64,000 nt of DNA from JADKAV01 sp963769435 (GTDB lineage: Bacteria > Actinomycetota > Actinomycetes > S36-B12 > UBA10799): contig CAVYLN010000002.1 of assembly GCA_963769435.1 (NCBI GenBank), forward strand, positions 1,240,001 through 1,304,000. Direction: 5' to 3'. Below the pieces are notes generated by a model. That model saw nothing but the letters and a program-made list of their open reading frames with translations, ran no database searches and had not been told where the DNA came from. A program made the position numbers and the translations under genes. Below are positions 24,859 to 34,120 of the stretch, one piece after another; position 1 is the first letter of the stretch; every line of letters begins with the position of its first letter.

Positions 24859-25769
24859 TCAGCCCGACTTCTCCGCCAGCAGCGCCGCCTTGGCTTCGCC
24901 GAGCCTGGCCACTTCCGACTCCGGCAACTCGGGGTACTCGAGGTCGAGGCCGGTGATGGTGGTGGTGATGATGTCTGAGACCACCGCACGCATGGCCCAC
25001 TTCCGGTCGGCCGGGATCACGTACCAGGGCGCCCACTCGGTGCTCGTGGCATTGATCGCGTCTTCGAAGGCAGCCATGTAGTCGTCCCAGTACCCTCGCT
25101 CGACGATGTCACCGGAGCTGAACTTCCAGTTCTTGTCCGGGTCGTCGAGTCTCTCCAGGAAACGGTCCCGCTGTTCCTCCTTCGAGACGTTGAGGAAGAA
25201 CTTGAGGATGGTGGTGCCGTTGCGGGTCAGGTGCTGCTCGAAGTTGTTGATGTCCTCGTAGCGGTGTTCCCAGATCTTCTTGTGGCGCGCGCTCGGCGGC
25301 AGGTTCGCCTTGTCCAGCAGTTCCGGGTGCACCTTCACCACGAGTACCTCTTCGTAGTACGACCGGTTGAAGATCCCGATCATGCCGCGGGCGGGCAGGG
25401 CGTTGGAATAGCGCCAGAGGTAGTTGTGCGACCACTCGGCCGAACTCGGCACCTTGAACGATGCCACCGAACACCCCTGCGGGTTCACCCCGGACATGAC
25501 GTGCGAGATCGTGCCATCCTTGCCGGCGGCGTCCATCGCCTGGAACACGATCAGGACGCTGTGCCGGCCGTCGGCGTAGAGCAACTCCTGCGCCTGCGCC
25601 AGTTCCACCTTGTTGGTCAGCCAGCATCTCGTCCGCGCGTTCCTTGCGCTCGTCCTTGTCCAACTCCCGGACCTGTTCGGGCAGCCAACTCGGGCTGTGG
25701 TCCGACATCCGGAACTTCTCGCCGGCCTCGATCTTCAACTGGTCCAGGGTCGATTTCGGGAGTGGCCAC
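24859..25769 (-). CDS. ppk2: Polyphosphate kinase 2 (frameshifted N-terminus)
   Basis: About 302 aa after correction. The P-loop is FQAMDAAGKDG, the lid and Walker B region FNRSYYEEVLVVKVHP; both are PPK2 hallmarks. PPK2 enzymes transfer phosphate between polyphosphate and nucleotides. The N-terminal ~50 residues (FRMSDHSPSWLPEQVRELDKDERKERADEML) are in another frame; one surplus base near 25615-25624 and one near 25751-25760 explain the break. The restored GTG at 25769 has AGGAG 5 nt upstream and starts 8 bp after the SRPBCC stop. Confidence 0.82.
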
Positions 25770-25777
25770 GGGGACTC

Positions 25778-26254
25778 CTATCCCTCCGCGGCGGCCTTGA
25801 GCCGCTGCAGGGTCATCTCGATGTTGTGCAGATTGTGGGGTGCCCGGGGTCCGGGGATCAGCAGCGAACCGGCCCACTTGACCGGACCAGACAACGGTCC
25901 CGTCCGGCGGTCCTCCCAGGTCTCGGTCACTTCACAACCTTCGGGGGTCGCAGTGAACTCGTAGCGCCAGCGGGAGATGGAAGAAGGACCCAGATCCACG
26001 TCGAACTCGAACAGTCGCCCGGGGACCGCGGCCAGCACGGTGCAGCGGGTGAACCAGCGAAAGACCCCCTTGCGGTTGGTGCCCCAGAACTTGTCGCCGG
26101 CCTTCAGCTCCCCCGGGTCGCCGAACGTGCCCGTTGCCTCCGGGGACCACTGACCCATCCGGGACACGTCCACGACGAGTTCGTACACGACCTGCGGCGA
26201 GGCAGCGATCTGGATGGTGGATGTTGCGGTGTCCTCAGCGGTCTGTTGCCCCAT
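25778..26254 (-). CDS. SRPBCC-family protein (polyketide cyclase/START-like)
   Basis: A 158-aa helix-grip protein with the usual start IQIAASPQVVYELVVDVSRMGQWSPEATG, a Gly-rich loop (GTNRKGVFRWFTRCTV) and the long C-terminal helix. Members bind small hydrophobic ligands; this one belongs to the broad SRPBCC group with no assigned ligand. TAGGGT lies 7 nt before the ATG at 26254, suggesting a leaderless start. It is followed at 8 bp by ppk2. Confidence 0.78.
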   Translation of the reverse strand: MGQQTAEDTATSTIQIAASPQVVYELVVDVSRMGQWSPEATGTFGDPGELKAGDKFWGTNRKGVFRWFTRCTVLAAVPGRLFEFDVDLGPSSISRWRYEFTATPEGCEVTETWEDRRTGPLSGPVKWAGSLLIPGPRAPHNLHNIEMTLQRLKAAAEG

Positions 26255-26270
26255 AGAACTCACCCTAGGA

Positions 26271-27258
26271 CTACACCTGAACCAGCGTCTTGCCGACGTT
26301 GGCGCCGGTGAACAGGTCCTGCAGTGCGCTCGGCGCCGAGTCGAGCCCCTCACGGACGTAGGTCCGAACCTGCAGCCTCCCCTCGGCCATCCACTGCGCC
26401 CATCGCCTGGGATGCCTCGGCGGCCCGGTCCATGTGATCGAGGATGATGAATCCCTTGAGAAGTGCCCGCCGCGGGATCGCATTGACGATGTTCGCCGGA
26501 CCCGGCGCCGGAGTACTCGTGTCGTACTGCGAGATCGCGCCGCAAAGGATGATCCGGGCATGATCGTTGATACGGGCCAGAACCTCGTTCAGGGTCTCAC
26601 CGCCTACGTTGTCGAAGTAGACGTCGATCCCGTCCGGGCAGGTGCGCTTGAGTCCCGCGGCGACGCCCTCGGTCCGGTAGTCGATGCACTCGTCGAACCC
26701 GAGGTCCTCGACGACCCAGCGACACTTCTCCGGTGACCCCGCCAGCCCGATCACACGGGCACCCATGATCTTCGCGATCTGCCCCGCGATGGAACCCACG
26801 CCACCGGCCGCGCCGGAGACCACGACGGTCTGGCCCGGCTGTGGTTTCCCGATGTCCTCCAGCCCGACGTATGCGGTCAGCCCGGTGATCCCGAAGACGC
26901 TGAGCGCCTGCTCGTAGGTCACCCCCTCGGGAATGGGCACGCCGCCGTTGAGCACTGCGTGGCTCTGCCAGCCGGGCATCCCGAACACACGCGAACCGAC
27001 CGGGAACCGATCGTTGCGGGACTCCACGACCTCTCCCGCACCCGCGCTGCGGATCACTTCACCCTTGACGATCTTGGGCAGGTAGGTGTCGTAGGACATC
27101 CAGCCACGGATGGTCGGATCGATCGACAGGTACTCGACGTCCATGAGGAACTCGCCGTCCTGCAGTGGCGGTAGTTCGACCTCATCGCTGCCGAAGTCGC
27201 TGAGCTGCACTTGGCCCGCGGGGCGGTTGGCAAGGGTGATCCGTCGCGAAGTGGTCAT
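26271..27258 (-). CDS. NADP-dependent MDR-superfamily oxidoreductase (CurA-like), frameshifted
   Basis: About 328 aa after joining two frames near 26391-26406, where one surplus base is likely. The family start RRITLANRPAGQ and EYLSIDPTIRGWM identify the leukotriene B4 12-hydroxydehydrogenase/curcumin reductase group; the NADP site is VVSGAAGGVGSIAGQIAK. There are no zinc ligands. The likely reaction is NADPH-dependent reduction of alpha,beta-unsaturated carbonyls. TATCGT stands 6 nt before the ATG. Confidence 0.83.
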
Positions 27259-27264
27259 GCCGCC

Positions 27265-27274
27265 ACGATACGTT
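27265..27274. promoter_or_regulatory. Overlapping divergent -10 boxes
   Basis: Only 25 bp separate two divergent ATGs (27258 minus, 27284 plus). TATCGT (minus, 27265-27270) and TACGTT (plus, 27269-27274) overlap by two bases, placing the starts 6 and 9 nt downstream. Transcription of the two genes should be mutually exclusive or jointly regulated. Confidence 0.45.
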
Positions 27275-27283
27275 GGACCCGCC

Positions 27284-28054
27284 ATGGAACTGCCCGTCGC
27301 ATTCGGTCTCGTCGTTCTGTTCGGCGCTGCCCTCGGCCTCGCCATCAGGCGTCTGCTCGGCGCGCGCGTCCGGCTGAACTGGTCCGAGGCGGTTCTGTCG
27401 GGGATCCTCGGAGCCGAGGGCGGGGCTCTGTTGGTCACACTCCTGCGCGGGGGATACGCCCGCGAGTACGGGCCCGCGGTCCTGTTCTGGTCGGGGGTCT
27501 CCACGGTCCTGGTCATGCTGGTCGTCGCGTACTTCACGCGGCAGCCCCACGTCACCGCCGCCGAACTCATCTCCCGCGGAGAGAGCGCGCGGGTCGAGTT
27601 CAAGTCCACCGCGCGCTGCAACCTCCACACCGGCCAGCGCGACGACAAGATCGAGATGGTGATCGCCAAGACGGTCGCCGCGATGGCGAACTCCGGCGGT
27701 GGCGACCTGCTGATCGGCGTCGACGACCAAGGCGAACCACTCGGCCTCGACGACGACTTGAAGTTCATGAAGTCGCCGGACCTGGACCGCTACGAGTTGT
27801 GGATGCGTGATTTCCTCACCAAGACGCTCGGCTCCACAGCGGCCGCCAGCGTGACCGCCGAGTTCCCGGTGCTGGAGAGCAGGGCCATCTGCCACCTGCG
27901 CATCGCCCCGGCCGCTCGCCCGGTGTTCCTGTCCCCGGGCAAGGGCCAGCCGGTGCAGATGTGGGTCCGCGTCGGGAACTCCACCCGACAGCTCGGGGTC
28001 GACGAGTCGCTGAGTTACGCCGCCGACCATTGGGGTCGACGCCGACTGCGGTGA
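27284..28054 (+). CDS. Membrane-anchored AlbA_2 (Schlafen-type) domain protein
   Basis: A 256-aa protein with three N-terminal hydrophobic segments (residues ~2-20, ~37-55, ~65-83) followed by an AlbA_2 domain (~95-235). The domain signature is SARVEFKSTARCN, then IAKTVAAMANSGGGDLLIGVDDQGEPLGLDDD. AlbA_2 domains bind nucleic acid in Schlafen-like and other regulatory or defence proteins; with a membrane anchor the role is unknown. The C-terminal codons and stop run into a repeated 22-bp unit. Confidence 0.8.
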   Translation: MELPVAFGLVVLFGAALGLAIRRLLGARVRLNWSEAVLSGILGAEGGALLVTLLRGGYAREYGPAVLFWSGVSTVLVMLVVAYFTRQPHVTAAELISRGESARVEFKSTARCNLHTGQRDDKIEMVIAKTVAAMANSGGGDLLIGVDDQGEPLGLDDDLKFMKSPDLDRYELWMRDFLTKTLGSTAAASVTAEFPVLESRAICHLRIAPAARPVFLSPGKGQPVQMWVRVGNSTRQLGVDESLSYAADHWGRRRLR

Positions 28055-28200
28055 AAACCGTGCCGGACGGCGGTGAAAGCGGTGCCCCGGCGGCGAAGCA
28101 TGTGAATATCGCGTCACCCAACGCACAGATGTTTGCACGCTTTGGCGCCGACTGCGGTGAAACCCGTGCCGACGGCGGTGAAAGCGGCGCTGCAGCGGGG
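28037..28200. repeat. Four ~22-bp repeat units flanking a GU-rich hairpin
   Basis: A unit with core GCGGTGAAA followed by (A/G/C)C(C/G)G(T/C)GC occurs in two pairs, about 28044-28087 and 28151-28194; the pairs are ~105 bp apart and nearly identical. Between and around them 28091-28113 and 28129-28151 can pair as a long imperfect stem using several G-U pairs. The segment at 28122-28141 matches, inverted and with one mismatch, one arm of the hairpin at 45978-46020. It lies in a convergent intergenic region. Confidence 0.55.
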
Positions 28201-28240
28201 GTCCTGGCACGCTCCGGCGCGCCGGTCCCCGGCAGAGCTC

Positions 28241-29020
28241 TCAGCGACCCGTGAACTTGGCCGGCCGCCGCTCCAGGAAACTGCGCACACCCTCTGCGGC
28301 GTCCTCGGACACCATGATCGAGGCGAGCACCTCCTTGAGATGTGCCCTCGCGGCCTCCTCGCCGAAGTCACGTGCGATCCGGGCGTTGGCCAGCGTCTCC
28401 TGGACGCCCATCGGCGCCTGCTCGGAGATCGTCTGCGCGATGGCCAGGGCTCGATCGAGTTGCTCGCCCGGCGCCACCACCTCCTGCACAAGCCCGATCC
28501 GGTAGGCGTCATCGGCGCCGAACTCATCGGCGGTGAGCAGGAACCGCATCGCGTTGCCCCAGCCGAGTTGCGACGTAGCTCGCAACGTCGCGCCGCCGAA
28601 CGGGATGATGCCGCGACCGATCTCCAGTTGCCGGAAACGCACGTCGTCCGCGGCGATCACGATGTCGCTGGCCAGTGCCAGTTCGATGCTCAACGTGTAC
28701 GCGATCCCCTGCATGGCCACCACGACCGGTTTCGGCACCGGGGGTGCCCACATCCCGAACGGGTCGAACTGGTACTCGCCGGCCAGGGCCATCGGCCCCT
28801 TCTCCGCGACCGCCGGCCCCACTTGGGCCAGATCCAGCCCGGCGCTGAAGTGGTCGCCGAACGCGTGCACGACGCCGACCCGCAACTCCGGGTCCGTCCC
28901 CAGTCGCTCGTAGGCGGCCCCGAACTCGTCGATGAGTTCCAGGTCGAAGGCGTTGCGCTTCTCCGGCCGGTTGATGCCGATGAGCAGCACGTGTCCACGC
29001 TGCTCCACTTCCACCTTCAT
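28241..29020 (-). CDS. Enoyl-CoA hydratase/isomerase (crotonase) family protein
   Basis: A 259-aa crotonase. The CoA-binding and oxyanion-hole segments are NRPEKRNAFDLELIDEF, HFSAGLDLAQ and AMQGIAYTLSIELALASDIVIA; the later GRGIIPFGGATLR is also typical. The general-acid glutamate of true enoyl-CoA hydratases is not evident in RFRQLEIGRGII, so another crotonase reaction is possible. The ATG at 29020 overlaps the corrected stop of the upstream DUF1801 gene (ATGA), so the two are coupled. Confidence 0.87.
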   Translation of the reverse strand: MKVEVEQRGHVLLIGINRPEKRNAFDLELIDEFGAAYERLGTDPELRVGVVHAFGDHFSAGLDLAQVGPAVAEKGPMALAGEYQFDPFGMWAPPVPKPVVVAMQGIAYTLSIELALASDIVIAADDVRFRQLEIGRGIIPFGGATLRATSQLGWGNAMRFLLTADEFGADDAYRIGLVQEVVAPGEQLDRALAIAQTISEQAPMGVQETLANARIARDFGEEAARAHLKEVLASIMVSEDAAEGVRSFLERRPAKFTGR

Positions 29021-29413
29021 GACGCCTCCCATGACGCTGTGATGATCTCCCGAAGCACGGTGTGGTCGACCTTCTCGAAGGTCCTTGATGTACAGGCACG
29101 AGACCGATGTGGTGTGCGGACCGAGCCGTTCCAGCCGATCCAGGTGAGGGTCGAAGCCCTCCATGATGTAGACGGTCAGGCTCGCCTTGCGCGGGGAGAA
29201 CCCGACCCGGAACCAGGTGTTCGTGCCGGTCGTGTTCGTGTACTCGGCCTCGCCGAACCCCACGATGCTGGAGCCCCACAAGACCGGTTCCGCCCCGGTG
29301 ATGTCGGTCATCATGGCCAGCATCGCCAGGCCGTCCTGGCGTCGCCGCTCACCGGCCACCGAGTTCAAGAAGGCTTCGACGTCCCCGTCGTTGGGGCGGG
29401 TCTTGATCGTCAC
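29017..29413 (-). CDS. DUF1801 (YdhG-like) domain protein, frameshifted
   Basis: The first ~112 residues match the DUF1801 fold: RRQDGLAMLAMMTDITGAEPVLWG, FSPRKASLTVYIMEG and SCLYIKDL. The reading frame then shifts near 29076-29084 (CCTTCGAG where CCTCGAG is expected). Correcting it gives the family's normal end (EKVDHTVLREIITASWEAS) and a stop at 29017 overlapping the next ATG. About 131 aa. Start is GTG 29413 with TAGGTT 6 nt upstream. Function of the family is unknown. Confidence 0.75.
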
Positions 29414-29419
29414 AGTCCT

Positions 29420-29429
29420 AACCTACGCT
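29420..29429. promoter_or_regulatory. Overlapping divergent -10 boxes
   Basis: TAGGTT on the minus strand (29420-29425) and TACGCT on the plus strand (29424-29429) overlap; each is exactly 6 nt from a GTG start (29413 minus, 29436 plus). The 22-bp gap between the genes leaves no room for leaders, so both transcripts would be leaderless. Confidence 0.5.
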
Positions 29430-29435
29430 GAACGG

Positions 29436-29810
29436 GTGCAACGGCAGGGGGCGATCCGGCTCGGTCTCATAGCCGCGCTGGCGATCCAGTTCTGGGCGCT
29501 GTACGTCCCGCGGACACCCGGCGTGAGCAGCGATCTGCCACTGGACAAACTCGTCCACATCGGGTTGTTCGCCGCCGTCACCTGGCTCGGGGTCCGTGCT
29601 GGGATCCCCCGCGCGTGGGTCGTGGCCGCGATGATCCTGCAGGCGGGGGTCAGCGAACTCGTGCAGCGCTACTTCCTGGCCCAGCGGGGCGGCGACTGGT
29701 GGGACTTCGCCGCCGACCTGTTGGGAATCGCGATCGGCCTCCTGCTGGCCAACTGGGGGGCTACTGGCCGCCCATCTTCCGCATCTCGTCGGCGATCTCC
29801 TGGTCGCTGA
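29436..29810 (+). CDS. VanZ-like membrane protein
   Basis: A ~124-aa protein with four hydrophobic segments and the VanZ core DKLVHIGLFAAVTWLGV, SELVQRYFLAQRGGDWWDFAADLLGIAIG. VanZ-like proteins are small membrane proteins of mostly unknown function; the glycopeptide link of VanZ itself should not be assumed. Near 29753 a run of six G precedes the end; one base more or less would change the last ~15 residues, so the true C-terminus is uncertain. It overlaps the end of the convergent gene. Confidence 0.78.
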   Translation: MQRQGAIRLGLIAALAIQFWALYVPRTPGVSSDLPLDKLVHIGLFAAVTWLGVRAGIPRAWVVAAMILQAGVSELVQRYFLAQRGGDWWDFAADLLGIAIGLLLANWGATGRPSSASRRRSPGR

Positions 29811-30030
29811 TCGGCCGGTCCCTGGGACCGTAGACCGCCCAGCCGCTGAACGCGGTGGCGATACCCATCCCGAAGAACGCCCACATCGGCCAGAAGTATC
29901 CGCCTCCCGACAGCGCCCAGACTCCCGTGAGGATCAGACAGACGATCACGAACCCGCCGACCATGCGCCAGAAGCCTCGCTTCTGGTTGATGCGCTTGAC
30001 TGCCGCCGCCCGAATCTCCTCGTTGCTCAT
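29761..30030 (-). CDS. Small 2TM-domain membrane protein
   Basis: An 89-aa protein: a short basic helix (NEEIRAAAVKRINQKRGFWRM) and two membrane helices (residues ~22-42 and ~46-66), then a charged tail with SDQEIADEMRKM. This is the 2TM-domain layout seen in many actinobacteria. The ATG at 30030 is preferred over a GTG at 30036 because TACGCT is 7 nt upstream of it. No function known. Confidence 0.75.
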   Translation of the reverse strand: MSNEEIRAAAVKRINQKRGFWRMVGGFVIVCLILTGVWALSGGGYFWPMWAFFGMGIATAFSGWAVYGPRDRPISDQEIADEMRKMGGQ

Positions 30031-30070
30031 ACCCACGAGCGTAGGACACCCGGGGACCGTGTCGCAGCGG

Positions 30071-31249
30071 TCAGCGGACCTGCCATGCGCGCAACGTCAT
30101 GCCCGCTTCGCGAAGACGCTCGACCAGGTCGTCACCCATCGCGCTGGCCGGTGTCTGCACCCCGCCCGGCCCCTGCGTCGTGGCCAGGCACAATCCCGAC
30201 TCGCCGAGCATCCGTGACGTCGCAGCGTAGCCGGGGTCCCCCTTGCCCATCACCTCGGCACCGTAGACCCGCCCGTCGGGCAGAGTGCTGCGGAACTCGA
30301 TGCGGAACCCACCCTTGTCGCGGGCCTGCTGATCCGGGCCCTCCCCGGGTTCGGGCAGGAACCGTGAGGCCAACGCCCGTGTCGGGCGGATGGACAGCGC
30401 GACCATGCCACCCGTCGTCCCAGCCGCAAGGGCAGTGGCTCGCGCCCGCCCGCCGATCCCGGGACCGGTCGCGACGACCTCCTTGTACGTGAAGTCGCGG
30501 CCGTAGGAGTAGTCGAGCAGCATGTTGGATCGCCTGACGACCCGGGTGTTGATACCCGCCATCACGAACGGCCCGGTCCATGAGTCGAGTACCGGCTCGT
30601 AGTGCACCCACATCTGGTCACCCTGGTCCGGGCCGGACTCACCCGGCGTCAGCGCGTACGGGTCACCCATCACCGATCGCAGCGCGGGATCCTTCTTGGC
30701 CGCCTCCATCTGTCCGATGCCGCTGGCCACCGTGCCGCCACTGAAGCCGCCACTGGCCCACCGAACGGCCATCACGGTCTCGCCGAGGTCCCCTCCTGCC
30801 GCCTCCCGCAGCAGGAACACCCCGAGATCCGAGGGGATGGAGTCGAACCCGCTGGCATGCACGATCCTGGCGCCGGTCTCCTTCGCCACATCGTCGAAAC
30901 GTTCGATGCTCTCGCGCATGAACAGCACCTCGCCGGCCAGGTCGGCGTAGTGGGTGCCGGCTGTGGCGCAGGCCTCCACGAGAGGCAGGCCGTACTTCCA
31001 GTAGGGGCCCACGGTCGTGACGATGGCAGTGGTGGATTCGGCCATTGCCCGCAAAGCCCCCGGATCAGCGGCATCCGCGGTGATCAACGGCCAGTCCACG
31101 CCGAGTTCGTCGCGCACCCCCTCGAGCTTGGACTGGGAGCGTCCGGCCAGGGCGATCCGCTCGGGCCCGCCGCGGTTGGCGAGGTATTCGGCGACCAGTT
31201 TGCCGGTGAATCCGGTCGCGCCGTAGACAACGAGGTCGTAGTCGGTCAT
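30071..31249 (-). CDS. Saccharopine dehydrogenase-like / trans-acting enoyl reductase family protein
   Basis: A 392-aa protein with an N-terminal Rossmann domain (DLVVYGATGFTGKLVAEYLA) and the family segments TVGPYWKYGLPLVEACATAGTHYADL and ARIVHASGFDSIPSDLG. It resembles the mycobacterial trans-acting enoyl reductase and its many paralogues rather than lysine-pathway saccharopine reductase. It probably reduces a lipid-like enoyl substrate with NADPH (inference). The start overlaps the corrected stop of the GNAT gene. Confidence 0.85.
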   Translation of the reverse strand: MTDYDLVVYGATGFTGKLVAEYLANRGGPERIALAGRSQSKLEGVRDELGVDWPLITADAADPGALRAMAESTTAIVTTVGPYWKYGLPLVEACATAGTHYADLAGEVLFMRESIERFDDVAKETGARIVHASGFDSIPSDLGVFLLREAAGGDLGETVMAVRWASGGFSGGTVASGIGQMEAAKKDPALRSVMGDPYALTPGESGPDQGDQMWVHYEPVLDSWTGPFVMAGINTRVVRRSNMLLDYSYGRDFTYKEVVATGPGIGGRARATALAAGTTGGMVALSIRPTRALASRFLPEPGEGPDQQARDKGGFRIEFRSTLPDGRVYGAEVMGKGDPGYAATSRMLGESGLCLATTQGPGGVQTPASAMGDDLVERLREAGMTLRAWQVR

Positions 31250-31771
31250 GGCCCTACGGTATCCGTCACCGCTCGGGCCAGTACGTGGTCGCTCTCCACG
31301 GAGTCGGCGACGCGGAAGGTACGCTGTCCGACGATCTGGAAGCCGAACTTCTCGTAGAAGCGGATCGCCCGCTTGTTCTGCTCGTTGGTACCCAGCCAGA
31401 TCCAGTCGTGGTCACCCTCGGCCTGCCACCTGAAGGCTCGCCAGCATCAGCGCGGCGGCCACACCACGACCATGCTCGGACGCGTCGACGTAGATCCGGC
31501 GCAGTTCGATGGGGTTGTGCCACCGAGTCGGGATCGGCGGGGGTTCGGTGGACAGCATCACATACCCCCGCACCTCGGGTTCGGCGTCGACCACCAGGAA
31601 TGTCGCTGTGGCCATGTGCTCGCGGAAACGGTCTGCATTCAGCTCGTTCGCGATGTGCGCCTCGATCGCCGCCGGCGGCGTGTGGTCGGGGCACGCCAGC
31701 GGGAAGGTGCGGGCGGCGAGCCGGGCGATCGCCTCGGCATCCTCGGGCCCCGCGGGTCGGACCTCGGGCAT
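31246..31771 (-). CDS. GNAT-family N-acetyltransferase, frameshifted
   Basis: About 174 aa once a surplus T near 31430-31440 (CCTTCAGG for CCTCAGG) is removed. The first frame gives AGPEDAEAIARLAARTF and IELRRIYVDASEHGRGVAAALM, the acetyl-CoA loop. The second gives DHDWIWLGTNEQNKRAIRFYEKFGF, the usual GNAT C-terminal motif, and ends in an ATGA overlap with the next gene. TACGCT is 6 nt before the ATG. Substrate unknown. Confidence 0.8.
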
Positions 31772-31822
31772 GGTTCCAGCGTATTCAGTCGGATCCGCCA
31801 CCGCCGACCGAGGCTGCCGGGA

Positions 31823-34110
31823 CTACCGCGCGGCCAACGCCTCCACGATCCGCTCGCCGACACGGTCACCCTCGAGCACGAAGGCCGCGGGAGTGTCCAG
31901 CGGCGCGGACACCTCGGTGGTCTGATCGCCCGGGATAGGTCTGTCCGGTGAGCACGTTGACCCAAGTCCCCGGCGGGAAACTGACGTTCACCGAATCGGC
32001 CCCTTCTTCCAGCACCGGCGCGACCAGCAGATGGTCCCCGAGGAAGAACTGCAGATCCGCGCCCGCCGCCGCCGTCCCTGGGAACACCATCCAGGTCGGC
32101 CGCATCGCAGGCGTTCCGGTGGCCACGGCCTCGTCGATCACCGTCTTGCGGTAGGGGTACAGCGCCGAGTAGATCTTCGAGGCCTCGGCGAAGGCGGCTC
32201 GGGTCTGCGGTGTGTCGTACACCTGCTGGTTCTGCGCCGGACGGTTGCCCTCGTGGGTGCGCATGAGCACCCCGAACGCCTGCATCTGCGCCCACCGCTG
32301 GTTCAGCTCCGGTGGCCGCACGTAGTTCTTCACCACCGCGTTGATGCTGGTGTACCCGCCGATGTCGCTGTGCCACAGCGGCGAACCCGAGACACCCCCG
32401 GACAGCATTCCGTAGATCGCGCTGGCCATGCCGTCCTGGTCGGCGTAGTTGACCATCTGGTCCCCTGCCCACATCATCGGGACCTGCTCCGCCGATCCGA
32501 GGAACGCCGAACGCATGAACGCCATGCACTCGGGCTGGCCGGCACGATCACAGCCCTCTCGGACCACCGAGGCCCAGAGTTCGGGGTACTGGTTGTGAAC
32601 CAGCAGCGGGTCGCCGTCGAACAGTTTCGCGTCGAAGGGCAGCGCCTCCCCGAAGTCGGCCATGAAGCCGACCGCTCCGGCACCCAGCACGTCGTCGGCG
32701 ATCACGTCGGCGTACCAGTCGACGGCCTCGGGATTGGTGAAGTCGACCAGGACCGCGTCGAAGCCGTTCTGGTCCATCAGGTACGGCTGGCCGGACTGGG
32801 TCTGCACGGTGTAACCGGCGTCCACGGCCTCCTGGTACAGGTTCTTGATCGACGGAGTCACCCTTGGCCGCCGGATCGACGAGCCAAGGATTGATGTAGG
32901 TGAGAACCTCGATGCCCTGATCGTTGAGGTCGCGGACCAGCTTCTTCCAGCCCGGGTAGCGCTGCTTGTCCAACTGCCAGGTCCACCACAACCGGTCCCC
33001 GAAACTGGTCACCCGCTTGCCGGTCCAGTCCTGCAGCCAGACTCCCGAGATCTCGGTACCGGCCTCCTGCATCTCCTCGACCACGGTGCGGACCTTGTCC
33101 GTACCCCCCTGCAGGCCGAGGACCGCGCCACGCTGCACCCAGTCGGCCAGCGGCGGCCGGACCGCACCGGCCTCCCGTTTGGCGATCACATCCGCCGGGC
33201 TGTCTGCGACGAACGCTTCGGCGGAGATCGCCGGCGCCCACGCCTCCAGACTCGCCTGGCCGTTGCGGGAGAAGTCCGCGATCGTGAACGCACCGCTGTC
33301 TGGAGTGTCCGCGAACGTGAACGCCTTGTTCTCACTCGTCAGATAGGACGGCCACGCGGCGTAGGTCGTCGTCAGGTTCCCACCGGCCTTCTGGGTCACG
33401 TCCGCCAGATAGGTCAGCGGCTGCTCACCCCTGCCGACGCCCTGCTCCCGCGGCAGGATGGGCGTGATCGTCCCCGTGAGATCCAGTGGTCGGTACTGCT
33501 CCCCGAGGCCGTACAGCCTCTCCCCGTTGGCGATCCCCGCGGTCAGCACAACACTGTCGGCCTCGGGAGCCTTGACCGTCATCTGCAGGGCACGCACCGT
33601 CGCGGACTTCGGCACGGACAGCAGACTCATCGTGTAGTCGAGCGAACTGCCTTCCCCACTCAGGCTCCCGCTGATCCTGACGATGGGGCCGTTCTGCTTC
33701 ACGGCGTCGATCGTCTGGTCGGGCAGCACGGCCGAACGGGTGACATCGGCCCAGAAGTAGCCGAGGTGTTCGGTGAAAGCGACACTGCCCTGGCCCGCCG
33801 AGATGAACGCGATGCCCGGTTGGGTCTGCCAGGCGATGCGCCCGTTCTGAGTGATCCGTACCGCGTTGTCGGTGACCTCGACGTCGTAGTTGCCCGTGCT
33901 CACCGTCACCGGTTCGGCATTCACGCTCAACGCTCCCGGCCGGATCGGGTCGAGGGAGTCCTTCGGGATCTGCGTCCAGAGATACACCCCTGCGGCCACC
34001 GCGAGGAGTACGAGCACGAACACGATGATGAACAGCCACTTGAGCAGGCGGCGCCACAGCGGTTTCTTCTTCCGTGCGGGGTTCACCTGCGTGTCACTGG
34101 TTGTTGTCAC
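31823..34110 (-). CDS. Membrane-anchored GH31 glycosidase, sulfoquinovosidase-like (two frameshifts)
   Basis: About 761 aa after correcting surplus G at 32858-32866 and 31928-31934. An N-terminal helix (WLFIIVFVLVLLAVAAGVYL) anchors it outside the cell. The GH31 nucleophile is in FMADFGEALPFD and the acid/base in MWAGDQMVNY. In WLQDWTGKRVTSFGDRLWW the Gln, Arg and second Trp have spacing +13/+16, equal to Gln288, Arg301 and Trp304 of E. coli YihQ, which hold the sulfonate of sulfoquinovose; DIGGYT supplies the matching Tyr. GTG 34110 is taken as start (TTG 34128 is the alternative). No sulfoglycolysis genes are nearby. Confidence 0.8.
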
Positions 34111-34120
34111 AGGGGACAAC

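Noticed and set aside
28037..28200. CRISPR array
   Set aside because: The repeats are four imperfect 22-bp units in two adjacent pairs without regular spacers, and no cas gene is near.
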